DNA of 64,000 nt from Amoeboaphelidium protococcarum (taxonomy: Eukaryota; Aphelidiomycota; Aphelidea): assembly GCA_023515745.1 (NCBI GenBank), contig JALECJ010000056.1, positions 62,001-126,000 on the forward strand. The letters run 5' to 3'. Positions 22,755 through 33,679 of this stretch are shown here, piece after piece. Both the position numbers and the translations under genes were made by a program. The notes beneath the pieces were generated by a model. The model saw only the letters and a program-made list of their open reading frames with translations. It was not told the origin of the DNA and searched no databases. The first letter of the stretch is position 1; the number at the start of each line of letters is the position of its first letter.

Positions 22755-23210
22755 TCAGTTTACCGAAATAGCCTTCTTCTGAGGTAAACCTTCAGTCTTC
22801 TTTGGAATCGTCACCTCCAGGACGCCATTCTCATAGTTGGCAGAGATGTTATCAACATCCGCGTTCTTTGGAACCATCAGCGTACGTTCAAACTTGCCAT
22901 AAGAGCGCTCCTGTACGTGCCACTTGCCTTGTTGTTCATCCTTGCTCAGAGTATTCTCACCAAAGATTCTCAATCTGCCTTCAGTTAGCTCAATGTGGAT
23001 AGCATCCTTTGGAATACCAGGCAATTCAGTCTGCACCACAAAGTTCTTTTCGTATTCAACCACGTCCATTTGTCCCAGTGGACGCTCACTTGGCAGCAGC
23101 TCGCGAGAACCCAGAGCACCTTCAATCACGGGGCGTTCCATGCGTTCTAACAAGCTGTTCAGGCGGTTCCAAACGTCCAAGTCTGGCTAAGTAATTGGCA
23201 TTAGACTCAT
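22755..23210 (-). CDS. Small heat-shock protein (HSP20), copy 2
   Basis: The 151-residue product has an N-terminal arm (MSLMPITQPDLDVW, the Gln being TAG) and an alpha-crystallin domain with GVLEVTIPK. From about residue 80 to the C-terminus it is nearly identical to the copy at 13466-13912, both in protein and at the nucleotide level around 22810-22960. The first 75 residues differ. No clear heat-shock element was found upstream. TGA is the complement of 22755-22757. Confidence 0.92.
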
Positions 23211-23907
23211 ATTAGTTTTGCTCTTTGATATCAATGAATATTTGTTTGGTAATGAGAATGAAGTAACGCGAACTAATTATTTTGATAAGTAACGTTCCGA
23301 CTCAACGCGCCACGTCACAATACAATTCATAATTGGGATGACTGATACATTGGTCGCAGTGATTCACCATAGCTACACGCATTATACACATTCAATCAAA
23401 GCATCAAGAGAGCACTGTAAATTGTCGAAATTTAAAAAAACTTTTGTATTAGTCAAAATCAATTCATTAAGGAAGCTCTGTAAATCACAGAAAGTGCGAT
23501 TGAATGATCTACTTGGTTCATTTAAAATCACCGACCAATGCATCGTCACCGTTTAAATGAATAATGGCAACAATCAACAATAAAATAAATTGATTATATT
23601 GATGTGAATCTGAAACAGTAATGATAGTCAATAATATTATTTCACGTTTTAAACATTGATTTTGGCCCCTTTCAATCATTCACGCTTTTCATTCTGAAAC
23701 GCCTTGAAACGGTCAGGCGCTAATAGAATCTCGTGGAACTTCTTCGCGTGTTTGACCTTAGCGTGAGCCATTCGATCAAATTCCACGCCACTCCTGTGGT
23801 GTCTTCTTTCTCTTTCTCTTTGTTACTGTTGTACTACGTTGACACTTTATATACACACATACCTCTGAATATTAACGTTTTACTGTTAAACTCGTATTAC
23901 TGACAAG
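23211..23907. other. Divergent intergenic region between HSP20 copy 2 and HSP90
   Basis: These 697 bases hold two promoters and no visible gene. Several GAAACG motifs (around 23695-23710), an imperfect heat-shock element (23726-23743) and a TATA-like TTATATA at 23847-23853, 55 bp before the HSP90 ATG, are the notable signals. Confidence 0.5.
23726..23743 (+). promoter_or_regulatory. Imperfect heat-shock element of HSP90
   Basis: The sequence follows GAA nn TCG nn GAA nn TCT, four 5-bp-spaced units of which the GAA units are perfect and the TTC units degenerate. It lies about 165 bp upstream of the HSP90 start and 100 bp upstream of the TATA-like box at 23847. Confidence 0.35.
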
Positions 23908-26049
23908 ATGGCTGAAACTTTTGCATTCTAGGCTGAGATTAGTCAGTTGATGTCTCTGATCATCAACACTTTCTACTCTAACAAGGAGATCTTCTTGCGT
24001 GAATTGATCTCTAATGCTAGTGACGCGTTGGACAAGATTCGCTATGAGTCTCTGACTGACCCATCCAAGCTGGATTCTGGCAAGGAGCTGTTCATTCGCA
24101 TCATCCCTGACCGCGAGAACAAGATCCTGGCCATCCGTGACTCTGGTATTGGTATGACCAAGGCTGACTTGGTGAACAACTTGGGTACGATTGCCAAATC
24201 TGGTACCAAGGCTTTTATGGAGCATCTGCAAGCTGGTGCTGACATTAGTATGATTGGTCAGTTTGGTGTTGGATTCTACTCTGCATATCTGGTGGCTGAC
24301 AAGGTCCAGGTGATTACCAAGCACAATGATGATGAGCAGTACATTTGGGAGAGTGCTGCTGGTGGATCTTTCACCATCACTCAAGATACCGTCAATGAGT
24401 CTATTGGACGCGGTACTGAGATTAGATTGTACATGAAGGAAGATCAGACTGAGTACTTGGAGGAGAAGAAGATTAAGGAGATTGTCAAGAAGCACTCTGA
24501 ATTCATTGGTTATCCTATCCAGTTGGTGGTTGAAAAGGAGGTTGAAAGAGAAGTTGAGGATGAAGAAGCTACTGCTGCTGAAGAGGAGGAGAAGAAGGAT
24601 GAAGAGACCAAGGAGGGTGATGAGCCAAAGATTGAAGAGGTCAAAGATGAGGAGGAGGATTCCGATAAGGACAAGAAGAAGACTAAAAAGATCAAGGAGA
24701 TCACCAAGTATACTGAAGAGCTGAACAAGACCAAGCCTATCTGGACTCGTAATCCTAATGACATTACTAATGAAGAGTATGCCGCCTTCTACAAGTCACT
24801 GTCCAACGACTGGGAGGACCATTTGGCTGTGAAGCACTTCTCTGTTGAAGGTCAGCTGGAGTTCCGTGCCATCCTGTACATTCCAAAGCGTGCTCCATTC
24901 GACATGTTTGAGCAGAAGAAGAAGCGCAACAACATCAAGCTGTATGTCCGTCGCGTCTTCATTATGGACGACTGCGAGGACCTTATCCCTGAGTGGATGA
25001 GCTTCGTAAAAGGAGTCGTTGACAGCGAAGACTTGCCACTGAACATTTCTCGTGAGATGCTGCAGTAGAACAAGATCTTGAAGGTGATCCGCAAGAACAT
25101 TGTCAAGAAGGTGTTGGAGATGTTCAGCGAGATTGCAGAGGACAAGGAGAACTTTAAAAAGTTTTATGAGAACTTCAGCAAGAACATCAAGCTTGGTATC
25201 CATGAGGATTCTACTAACCGCGCCAAGTTGGCTGATTTGCTGCGTTACTACTCTACCAAGTCTGGTGAGGAGATGGTCTCTCTGAAGGAGTACGTTACCC
25301 GCATGCCTGAGAAGCAGTAGGATATCTACTTTGTCACTGGTGAGTCGCGTCAGGCTGTTGAGCATGCCCCATTCTTGGAACGTCTCAAGAAGAAGGGATT
25401 CGAGGTGTTGTTCATGGTTGATCCTATTGATGAGTACTCTGTGCAGTAGCTGAAGGAGTATGAAGGTCACAAGTTGGTCAGTGTCACCAAGGAAGGCTTG
25501 GAGTTGCCAGAAGATGAAGAGGAGAAGAAGCAGTTTGAGGAAGAGAAGAAGCAGTATGAGGATCTGTGCAAGACTGTGAAGGACATTCTGGGTAACAAGG
25601 TGGAGAAGGTTGTGATCAGTAACCGTATTGTCGACTCTCCTTGTGTGTTGGTCACTGGTCAGTTTGGATGGAGTGCCAACATGAGCAGAATCATGAAGAG
25701 TCAGGTGTTGAAGGATAGCCAAATGTCCACTTACATGGAGTCTAAGAAGACTATGGAGTTGAACAGCCAACACTCAATCATCAAGGCTCTGAAGCAGAAA
25801 GTTGAGGCTGACAAGAATGACAAGTCTGTCAAGGATCTGGTGTACCTGCTGTTTGAGACCTCCCTGCTCAACTCTGGCTTCAGTCTGGAGGATCCTAGCT
25901 CTTTCGCTGGCCGTATCCACCGTATTCTGAGCCTTGGTCTGGGTATTGGTGATGATGAAGAGGAGGAGCAATCTGAGCCTGTTGATGTGCCATCTGTTGA
26001 AAGTGCAGATGCTGCCGCTTAGGAAAGCACCATGGAGGAGATTGACTGA
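23908..26049 (+). CDS. HSP90: Cytosolic HSP90 chaperone, intact copy
   Basis: The 713-residue product is full length: N-terminal GHKL ATPase domain (1-210; [36 protein letters not shown]), a charged linker (about 215-265), a middle domain with NISREMLQ, and a C-terminal dimerisation domain. The last residues are MEEID rather than the usual MEEVD that binds TPR co-chaperones. TAG codons (for example the Gln of TFAFQAEI near the start and at 25066, 25318, 25447) fall on Gln positions. It uses CAG for most other Gln codons. From 24255 on, the gene is duplicated in inverted orientation at 30691-32861. Confidence 0.97.
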
Positions 26050-26428
26050 TTACATTGATCTAATGCACTTGAAATAATTGGAGTCATGCGAATTACTGAA
26101 TTGAATATAATACTTTATACTTGATCTTTTGTGGACTATCTTCTTTTATGTAAATTCTTTTGAGTGATGCCTTTGTACATCAAGATTAATGTGAGGTGAA
26201 ATGACTATCATCGTTTTAAGATCATTGCCACTATCGCCTTTTAGAGATTCTGCAATCTAATGAAAGTCCTTTGCAAACTGTATTAGAAGGCAGTACATTC
26301 ACATGACGCGTGATACATGACAAATTCTATCAAAGATCTGTTTCCGGCTACGATAATCATACAGAATGTCGTTCAGATTATGATCCCCATTGATCAACAG
26401 ATCAACGCGGACCAATCGCTGTCGATAA
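24255..26428 (+). repeat. Inverted repeat arm A (HSP90 3' part and downstream flank)
   Basis: This 2.17-kb segment, from HSP90 codon 117 to 379 bp past the stop, recurs in reverse orientation at 30691-32861. Identity is very high by eye, including non-coding sequence downstream of the stop. Similarity stops abruptly at 24255 (TGGTCAG) and 26428 (CGATAA). Confidence 0.92.
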
Positions 26429-27572
26429 TGCTCGTTTTTTCGAGATCACTATAGATTTCAATATTAAAGGAAATAGAAAATGCCGTGTGCCAGTTATGAC
26501 CAATGTGTATATTTGGCTAGCTGTTACTTTTGGCCTAATGACGTCTAAGTTGAGTGGTGATGACCCAAAAAATACGTAGCGTGTAAGCTTAATAGCTTTC
26601 CGCGCTTTAAGCGATGAGAAATTTTATCGTCTCATTAGGCAGACAGAGTGCTAAGCTATTGAACATACCTATAAAGTTCAAGAATTGTTGCTTATATTGA
26701 ACTTAATTGATCCAAATTTTGAACAGCGGTGACCATAAGCAAGTTAAGCCCGACTCATGCCGAGTTCCTTGACATATAGCTCACATTGTTTGCGCAGGAT
26801 AATGCAGTGCTGGATAATGTTGACTCGAGACTTTCAAATATACAATGCTTGCTTTTGATTAAGCTGCCGATGTCTTTTAACTTCTCACTATCTAGGTGTC
26901 TGATCTTTACAAAGTTGGTGTTTGATTGGTAAGAGATGATATACTTTTTGTACTGCTTTCAAAAGTGCTTGGCTTAGACTACACCAGAACGGACTGGTTT
27001 CTATAAAGATTTAGGCGTGAAATCTATGGCTCTTTGGGTATTATTGGTTATTGGTATGCGAGTCGAGGTTATGACCATGTGCTCCGAATTGTTTAGCTCC
27101 GTAAAGACCCGTTAATGAAAGGGATAAGCTTCTGTAAAAGGAGGGCATAACAACGTCTTGTTCGAGAATGATTAGGATGAGAATCTTGTATCCTCGTGGA
27201 CCTTTACACCTTTAAAGCACGTTGACAAGTATGGATATTTTTATCTCCTAATGGCGATTTTCGAGAATTGATACCTATGTATGCTAAACTCATGGCACCT
27301 ATTGAAAAGCTGCGCCATGAGGACACCATTGTTTGGACAGATGGGTAATTATTTGATTATTGATGTGCCCCCCTCGCTGCCTTTCTCTGTCTGCCTGCCT
27401 CTTCCAGAACTAAAAGTTAACGCGTATTAGATTCGACTACCTATACTAAGTTGTAGGCTAATGGCTGTGTAGCACATGCTGTGAACTTGTTGATCAAAGA
27501 CATCTGTTCTGTTAAGATTAACGAGTTATGTTTGAAGAAAGCTGTTATGGTTGTGTGATAACATTAAGTCGC
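26429..27572. other. Spacer of the inverted repeat: degenerate sequence 5' of the transposase remnant
   Basis: No intact gene is seen. Short open pieces in different plus-strand frames (for example 27164-27268) have amino-acid-like composition and probably represent the decayed 5' part of the transposon that continues at 27573. A C/T-rich run occurs at about 27367-27415. Confidence 0.4.
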
Positions 27573-29455
27573 GTTACGAAGTGAACAATCGCTCCAAGGA
27601 TTTAATACCTTAGTTCAATGTTACCCATAATTTGGTCTACCAACCTGGGTCGTATCTATTCAGACTTATGTGACACTTTAATGGTGGATTGATGCGTAGA
27701 GTTAAGTGCCAGAAGATCATGTTATCGTCCTAATCATTATAAATTCCGATGCGACTCAGTAAATTAAATCAGGGCGCGTTAAATCTTATCCGGTGTACCT
27801 AACTATAGGCAATTTGCCTAGGGAGATTTGAGCATCTGCTGGGGATGAAGCTTCTCGTTATTCTGCCAGTTGTAGAATCTTCTGATTTTTAGAATCCAGA
27901 CGACCATCGCTAGATGAACGTGTCCCTTATCATTAGTCGATGTCGATCTTACTTCAGGAATTGAATTCCTTGTATTCTAATGGACTGTAAGTTGTTGACG
28001 CACTCGGCAGAGGTCTGATTTTACGGTCTTTGCTTGCGATGTATTTCGGAGATTATGAAGAGATTGCGTAACGTATTTGTCTGTTGAAGGCTGGAAAGGC
28101 ATGTCTTACTCCAAGCACTGATTTCTATAGCTATTATGAACATAGCTAGACTATATAAAGGAGAGCTGTAGATCACTAGTAATACTCAGACATACATCAT
28201 GACTGCCGGAACTTCTTCTTCACTTTAAGTAATGTTGATATATACTAATGCATACCACCGGATGAATTACATGGTATTTGTTAAGGTGTATTTGTGCATC
28301 TTTTTAATGGGTTTAGATAATGGCTATTAGATACTTTTAAATTATCATAAAGAGATTAGATTATGCAGTAGATTAATCAAGCATTCGCTGATTTGAGCCC
28401 TATGGTCATAAATCTCGTTTTTAGAAATGGTATATTTAAATTACAGATGACAACTGCTAGAGAGAATCTTCTGTTATTGAGAGAATTACCTATTGTACTT
28501 ATAATGATTATGCCTTTGTTTGTAAAGCAATCTGATAAATGGCTGCCTTATGTTGATCCGTTCATCCCCTTGGCCAAATGGGTCATAATGGTATCTAGCA
28601 GAGCCTCATCCGATTAATATCTTATTGCAAGTTGGATTTTGCTGAAGAAGTGTTTTTTAGAGCTCCTTGGTGTACTTTGAAATGCGACAGATTTACAAAC
28701 TACATAGCCTATTGCATTACGCGCACTTTATTAGAAAGTATGGTTGTACACAAAGAATGAGCTTTCAATCATTTGAACATGCCCATATTCGAATTATTAA
28801 AGATCCTGAGTCAACGACTAATCATTGTGATTAATTGAAGCAAATATTGCAGAGGCTTATTAGACTATTAAAGTTGGAGAAAATTGAGCGGGGTATGAGT
28901 ACCAGAGTCATTGCTCGAGGTATTGATGAATGTACTTACGTTAGATTATCCTCTAAGGGCGGGAAGACTGGTTTAGATAAATCAACAGATTGTCTGGCAT
29001 TGAAGGATTGCTTAAAATGATGATATAGAGCGTTTGAGTATCTAAGTAGACTTTGGATAGTAAAGTTCAGATCTTTAGGACTGTGGATAGACAATTTACG
29101 GGCCAGGAGATGACGCGTGAAGGAAGGAATACATCAGCTATAGTAGTTCATTCTATGGAAACAGTGTAAACGATTTTGTGGCGCTGTATAAATCATATGA
29201 CTCTGAAGAGCTGGAACTTGGCAAATTTCTATTAGCAGTTAAGTTGCATAATGATGTGGATTTAATTATTTGTTAAAAGCTCATATTAAACAATTCCCTG
29301 AAAGGCTATCAATACCGTTCTATAAGTTATCAGATACTATATTTGTCAGATCATCCTCTCTGCTTTTGAAGAAAATACAGGTATGCAAGGTTGAAGACAA
29401 GTACGTTGTAAATCCATTCAGTGATTAGCTGTCATTCTTTTACTTTGCATGTTGA
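27573..29455 (+). pseudogene. Decayed Plavaka/KDZ-type (CACTA-related) transposase
   Basis: Pieces in collinear order resemble fungal Plavaka transposases: SYPVYLTIGNLPREI, LLAMYFGDYEEIAQRI, PPDELHGICQGVFVHLFNGF and, after a frameshift, KLHSLLHYAHFIRKYG plus AFERLH-like SFEHAHIRII. The main frame carries TGA at 27829-27831 (where an Arg codon is expected) and 27883-27885, ends at 28678-28680, and resumes in another frame to 29018-29020; further fragments run to 29455. Gln positions use TAA/TAG, so the element lived under the host code. No terminal repeats were identified. The family call rests on motif resemblance recalled from family knowledge. Confidence 0.65.
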
Positions 29456-29707
29456 TCCGTAAATCGTAAAATCGCTAGATTACGTTCTCAGAGATATCTG
29501 GTGACATAATTTCAGATATTTTATATTGATATACATATATCCATACATATTCAACACAACTAATAGAAATTTGAATATGATTTGTATTATTGAAACCATC
29601 CATGAATATTTATACTTGAAGTTTCCTGATGGACGGTAAAGTTAAAGATCAAGAATGTAACGGATTTATTGACATCATTAAAGCCCAGTGGGAAGGGTAT
29701 GCTGCTA

Positions 29708-30520
29708 TCACCTTCCCCAACTAATTCGGTCGAAATATGCACGATGAACTTTGTAGGCAACTTCACGAGTTTCAACATCCTTCAACATTCTCTCCCACCT
29801 CCTCTGCTCCAAATAGAATGCAGGAATGAAAATCAATCGTTGAATGATGCGACTTGAGGAATCCAGAGACTAGAAAAAATCGTCTCTATCAACAGTGCAG
29901 AATGGATTACCACGAACATCGACTACGCTGAAAATCTCGGTGAGCTATCTTAGGATTAATGGGATTCTGTCTTTTGTCTCCCCATCAATTCCATGAATCC
30001 GATTATTACTTAAAAGCAATACACACTCTTCACCTAATAATGCCTTATTCATCAAATGTTTAGCCAGTGACAGCACAAACTCCATCTCCTTTGAAGTGAT
30101 AAAATTATCGGAAAGATCGACGCATGAGAATTTACCAACCTTCGCTGGCAGATAGTCGTCAAAGTTGACCACGAAAGCCTCCAGACTAGGTTGGACGTAC
30201 AAATCACCTCCCAGGGATCCACGAGCCAAAACCTTTGATTCTGAAACGACTGGTTGAGAATGTCTCTTCGTAACATGGTTCTCTCTGGCATCCAAGTAGG
30301 GGCGCACTACAGTTTCCAAGAAAACACGCATGAGGACTCTATGAGGAATATTCGCGATGTCTTGTGGTAGCATTTCCAACACCTTCTCATTTAACAAATC
30401 TGACAATTCAAGATTCTTCAAATAGGTATCCAGCTCTTCAAATTTCTTCTGTCCCACTTCATCCTTGCATAGTTTATAAACCAGACTTTGTTGCGGGCGT
30501 TCACTTTCACTCTTTTCCAT
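29708..30520 (-). CDS. Leucine-rich-repeat-like protein, function unknown
   Basis: The 270-residue protein has a helical N-terminus (1-95) followed by three LRR-like segments (FSCVDLSDNFIT, CVLLLSNNRIHGI, FSVVDVRGNPFC) and a basic C-terminal helix (FYLEQRRWERMLKDV). LRR proteins generally act as binding scaffolds; no partner is evident. Two TAG/TAA Gln codons join parts that look separate under the standard code. It lies in the spacer between the inverted HSP90 arms, and its promoter region (30521-30690) abuts the end of arm B. Confidence 0.65.
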
Positions 30521-30690
30521 ATTATTTATTGTGAAAAAGGAAAATATTGGGTGGGCTTAAGTTGGGGAAGTGGCAATATACCCGATCCTGGTTCCGAGTC
30601 AAGTGAGCAGCTGCCTGAGAATACAGACAATGGTAGTTGGAAATATGAGACCGTTGATGGAACAATCTTTCGGTTTGATCGTAAGTGGCT

Positions 30691-32861
30691 TTATCGACAG
30701 CGATTGGTCCGCGTTGATCTGTTGATCAATGGGGATCATAATCTGAACGACATTCTGTATGATTATCGTAGCCGGAAACAGATCTTTGATAGAATTTGTC
30801 ATGTATCACGCGTCATGTGAATGTACTGACTCCTGATACAGTTCGCAAAGGACTTCCATTAGATTGCAGAATCTATTGAAGACAATAGTGGCAATGATCT
30901 TAAAACGATGATAGTCATTTCACCTCACATTAATCTTGATGTACAAAGGCATCACTCAAAAGAATTTACATAAAAGAAGATAGTCCACAAAAGATCAAGT
31001 ATAAAGTATTATATTCAATTCAGTAATTCGCATGACTCCAATTATTTCAAGTGCATTAGATCAATGTAATCAGTCAATCTCCTCCATGGTGCTTTCCTAA
31101 GCGGCAGCATCTGCACTTTCAACAGATGGCACATCAACAGGCTCAGATTGCTCCTCCTCTTCATCATCACCAATACCCAGACCAAGGCTCAGAATACGGT
31201 GGATACGGCCAGCGAAAGAGCTAGGATCCTCCAGACTGAAGCCAGAGTTGAGCGGAGAAGTCTCAAACAGCAGATAAACCAGATCCTTGACAGACTTGTC
31301 ATTCTTGTCAGCCTCAACCTTCTGCTTCAGGGCCTTGATGATTGAGTGCTGGCTGTTTAACTCCATAGTCTTCTTAGACTCCATGTAAGTGGACATTTGG
31401 CTATCCTTCAACACCTGACTCTTCATGATTCTGCTCATGTTGGCACTCCATCCAAACTGACCAGTGACCAACACACAAGGAGAGTCGACAATACGGTTAC
31501 TGATCACAACCTTCTCCACCTTGTTACCCAGAATGTCCTTCACAGTCTTGCACAGATCCTCATACTGCTTCTTCTCTTCCTCAAACTGCTTCTTCTCCTC
31601 TTCATCTTCTGGCAACTCCAAGCCTTCCTTGGTGACACTGACCAACTTGTGACCTTCATACTCCTTCAGCTACTGCACAGAGTACTCATCAATAGGATCA
31701 ACCATGAACAACACCTCGAATCCCTTCTTCTTGAGACGTTCCAAGAATGGGGCATGCTCAACAGCCTGACGTGACTCACCAGTAACAAAGTAGATATCTT
31801 ACTGCTTCTCAGGCATGCGAGTGACGTACTCCTTCAGAGAGACCATCTCCTCACCAGACCTGGTAGAGTAGTAACGCAGCAAATCAGCCAACTTGGCGCG
31901 GTTAGTAGAATCCTCATGGATACCAAGCTTGATGTTCTTGCTGAAGTTCTCATAAAACTTTTTAAAGTTCTCCTTGTCCTCAGCAATCTCGCTGAACATC
32001 TCCAACACCTTCTTGACAATATTCTTGCGTATCACCTTCAAGATCTTGTTCTGCTGCAGCATCTCACGGGAAATGTTCAGTGGCAAGTCTTCACTGTCCA
32101 CGACTCCTTTTACGAAGCTCATCCACTCAGGGATAAGGTCCTCGCAGTCGTCCATAATGAAGACGCGACGGACATACAGCTTGATGTTGTTGCGCTTCTT
32201 CTTCTGCTCAAACATGTCGAATGGAGCACGCTTTGGATTGTACAGGATGGCACGGAACTCCAGCTGACCTTCAACAGAGAAGTGCTTCACAGCCAAATGG
32301 TCCTCCCAGTCGTTGGACAGTGACTTGTAGAAGGCGGCATACTCTTCATTAGTAATGTCATTAGGATTACGAGTCCAAATAGGCTTGGTCTTGTTCAGCT
32401 CTTCAGTATCTTTGGTGATCTCCTTGATCTTTTTAGTCTTCTTCTTGCCCTTATCGGAATCTTCCTCTTCATCTTTGACCTCTTCAATCTTTGGCTCATC
32501 ACCCTCCTTGGTCTCTTCATCCTTCTTCTCCTCTTCAGCAGCAGCAGATTCTTCATCCTCAACCTCTCTTTCAACCTCCTTTTCAACCACCAACTGGATA
32601 GGATAACCAATGAATTCAGAGTGCTTCTTGACAATCTCCTTAATCTTCTTCTCCTCTAAGTACTCAGTCTGATCCTCCTTCATGTACAATCTAATCTCAG
32701 TACCGCGTCCAATAGACTCATTGACGGTGTCCTGAGTGATGGTGAAAGATCCACCAGCAGCACTCTCCCAAATGTACTGCTCATCATCATTGTGCTTGGT
32801 AATCACCTGGACCTTGTCAGCCACCAGATATGCAGAGTAGAATCCAACACCAAACTGACCA
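30691..32861 (-). repeat. Inverted repeat arm B (HSP90 3' part and downstream flank)
   Basis: This is the reverse-complement partner of 24255-26428, three bases shorter because of one missing Glu codon in the charged linker. The boundaries are TTATCGACAG at 30691 and CTGACCA ending at 32861. Confidence 0.92.
31070..32860 (-). pseudogene. 5'-truncated second HSP90 copy
   Basis: The frame encodes residues equivalent to 117-713 of the intact HSP90 (minus one) and stays open to the same MEEID-TGA end. The first 116 residues, including the start codon and most of the ATP-binding pocket, are absent: homology ends at 32861 and the sequence beyond is unrelated. No in-frame ATG near the breakpoint restores a start. 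Differences from copy 1 are few (for example Leu to Pro in ETSPLNSG, Tyr to Asp in the linker, TAG to CAG at 32051-32053). The open frame suggests recent origin rather than function, unless a fusion transcript exists. Confidence 0.85.
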
Positions 32862-33679
32862 TTTACTCTGAAACGCGCCGTTTCAATAAATTGGGTGAGC
32901 GCTTTTCAATACGCATTTTGGCATGTTACTGCACTCAACAATATTCTGTCTATATCGTCCATCTGATGGTGTTCGCTGAGCGTACAAATACAATATCAAA
33001 TCTTTGGTAAACATCTCGACAATTTGGAACTGTGATGTATATCACATCTGCGGCAGGTTTGACGCAATGAATTTTGCAATCGCCATCACGGGCGATCGTC
33101 TTTTATCGAAGAAGAAGGATGCACTTAAAATCATTACACAGCCCAGCTAAATAAATGTTCTTACGATATGTTTTACAACAGTAATGAGAGTATCTACTGA
33201 CAACGTGTGAAGCCACTGCAGATCTGAGTGTGTTTCAGCATCATACGGTATAATAGCTTCCCAAACATAACAATGGGCTACTGTATGCGCCGCAAGTTTG
33301 CTACAACATCAAGCGTGTATTACTATTAAATTTTTATTGACCTTCTAGAGCAATTACAGTAATAAGTAATACTGATTGTCGAATGTGCTTAACATCATAA
33401 GCATATGGCATATTGAAGACAAGGGAATATCCATCATATCCTATTCAAAAAGACTTTCGATGAAATGACGCGATTCGCCAATGTGAAATTGCGCCGCTCG
33501 TTGTTTCCCCTCAACACACGGCCCGGCATCAACATCAACATCACCTTTTTGGTATTTCTTAAACTCATCTTGGATAAAGTAGTTATCATTGCTTATCAGC
33601 TTTTTATCTTGTTGTGGCTTTGAAATAAGTACAGCGTTACGTGTTTAATAACATTTAAAGTAATTAATAAAAAGTACAA
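32862..33679. other. Intergenic, possibly with a decayed coding remnant
   Basis: No intact gene is present. On the minus strand, 33441 down to about 33030 reads as coding-like protein in two frames joined by a shift (for example SDLQWLHTLSVDTLITVV), but it is interrupted and unrecognised. A GAAACGCG/GTTTC palindrome lies at about 32870-32884 beside the HSP90 breakpoint. The right end carries the zinc-transporter promoter. Confidence 0.35.

Noticed and set aside
24796-25773. Long minus-strand open frame antisense to HSP90 (and its mirror at 31397-32323)
   Set aside because: Leu/Val/His-rich translation typical of the complement of a Glu/Lys-rich gene; no conserved features.
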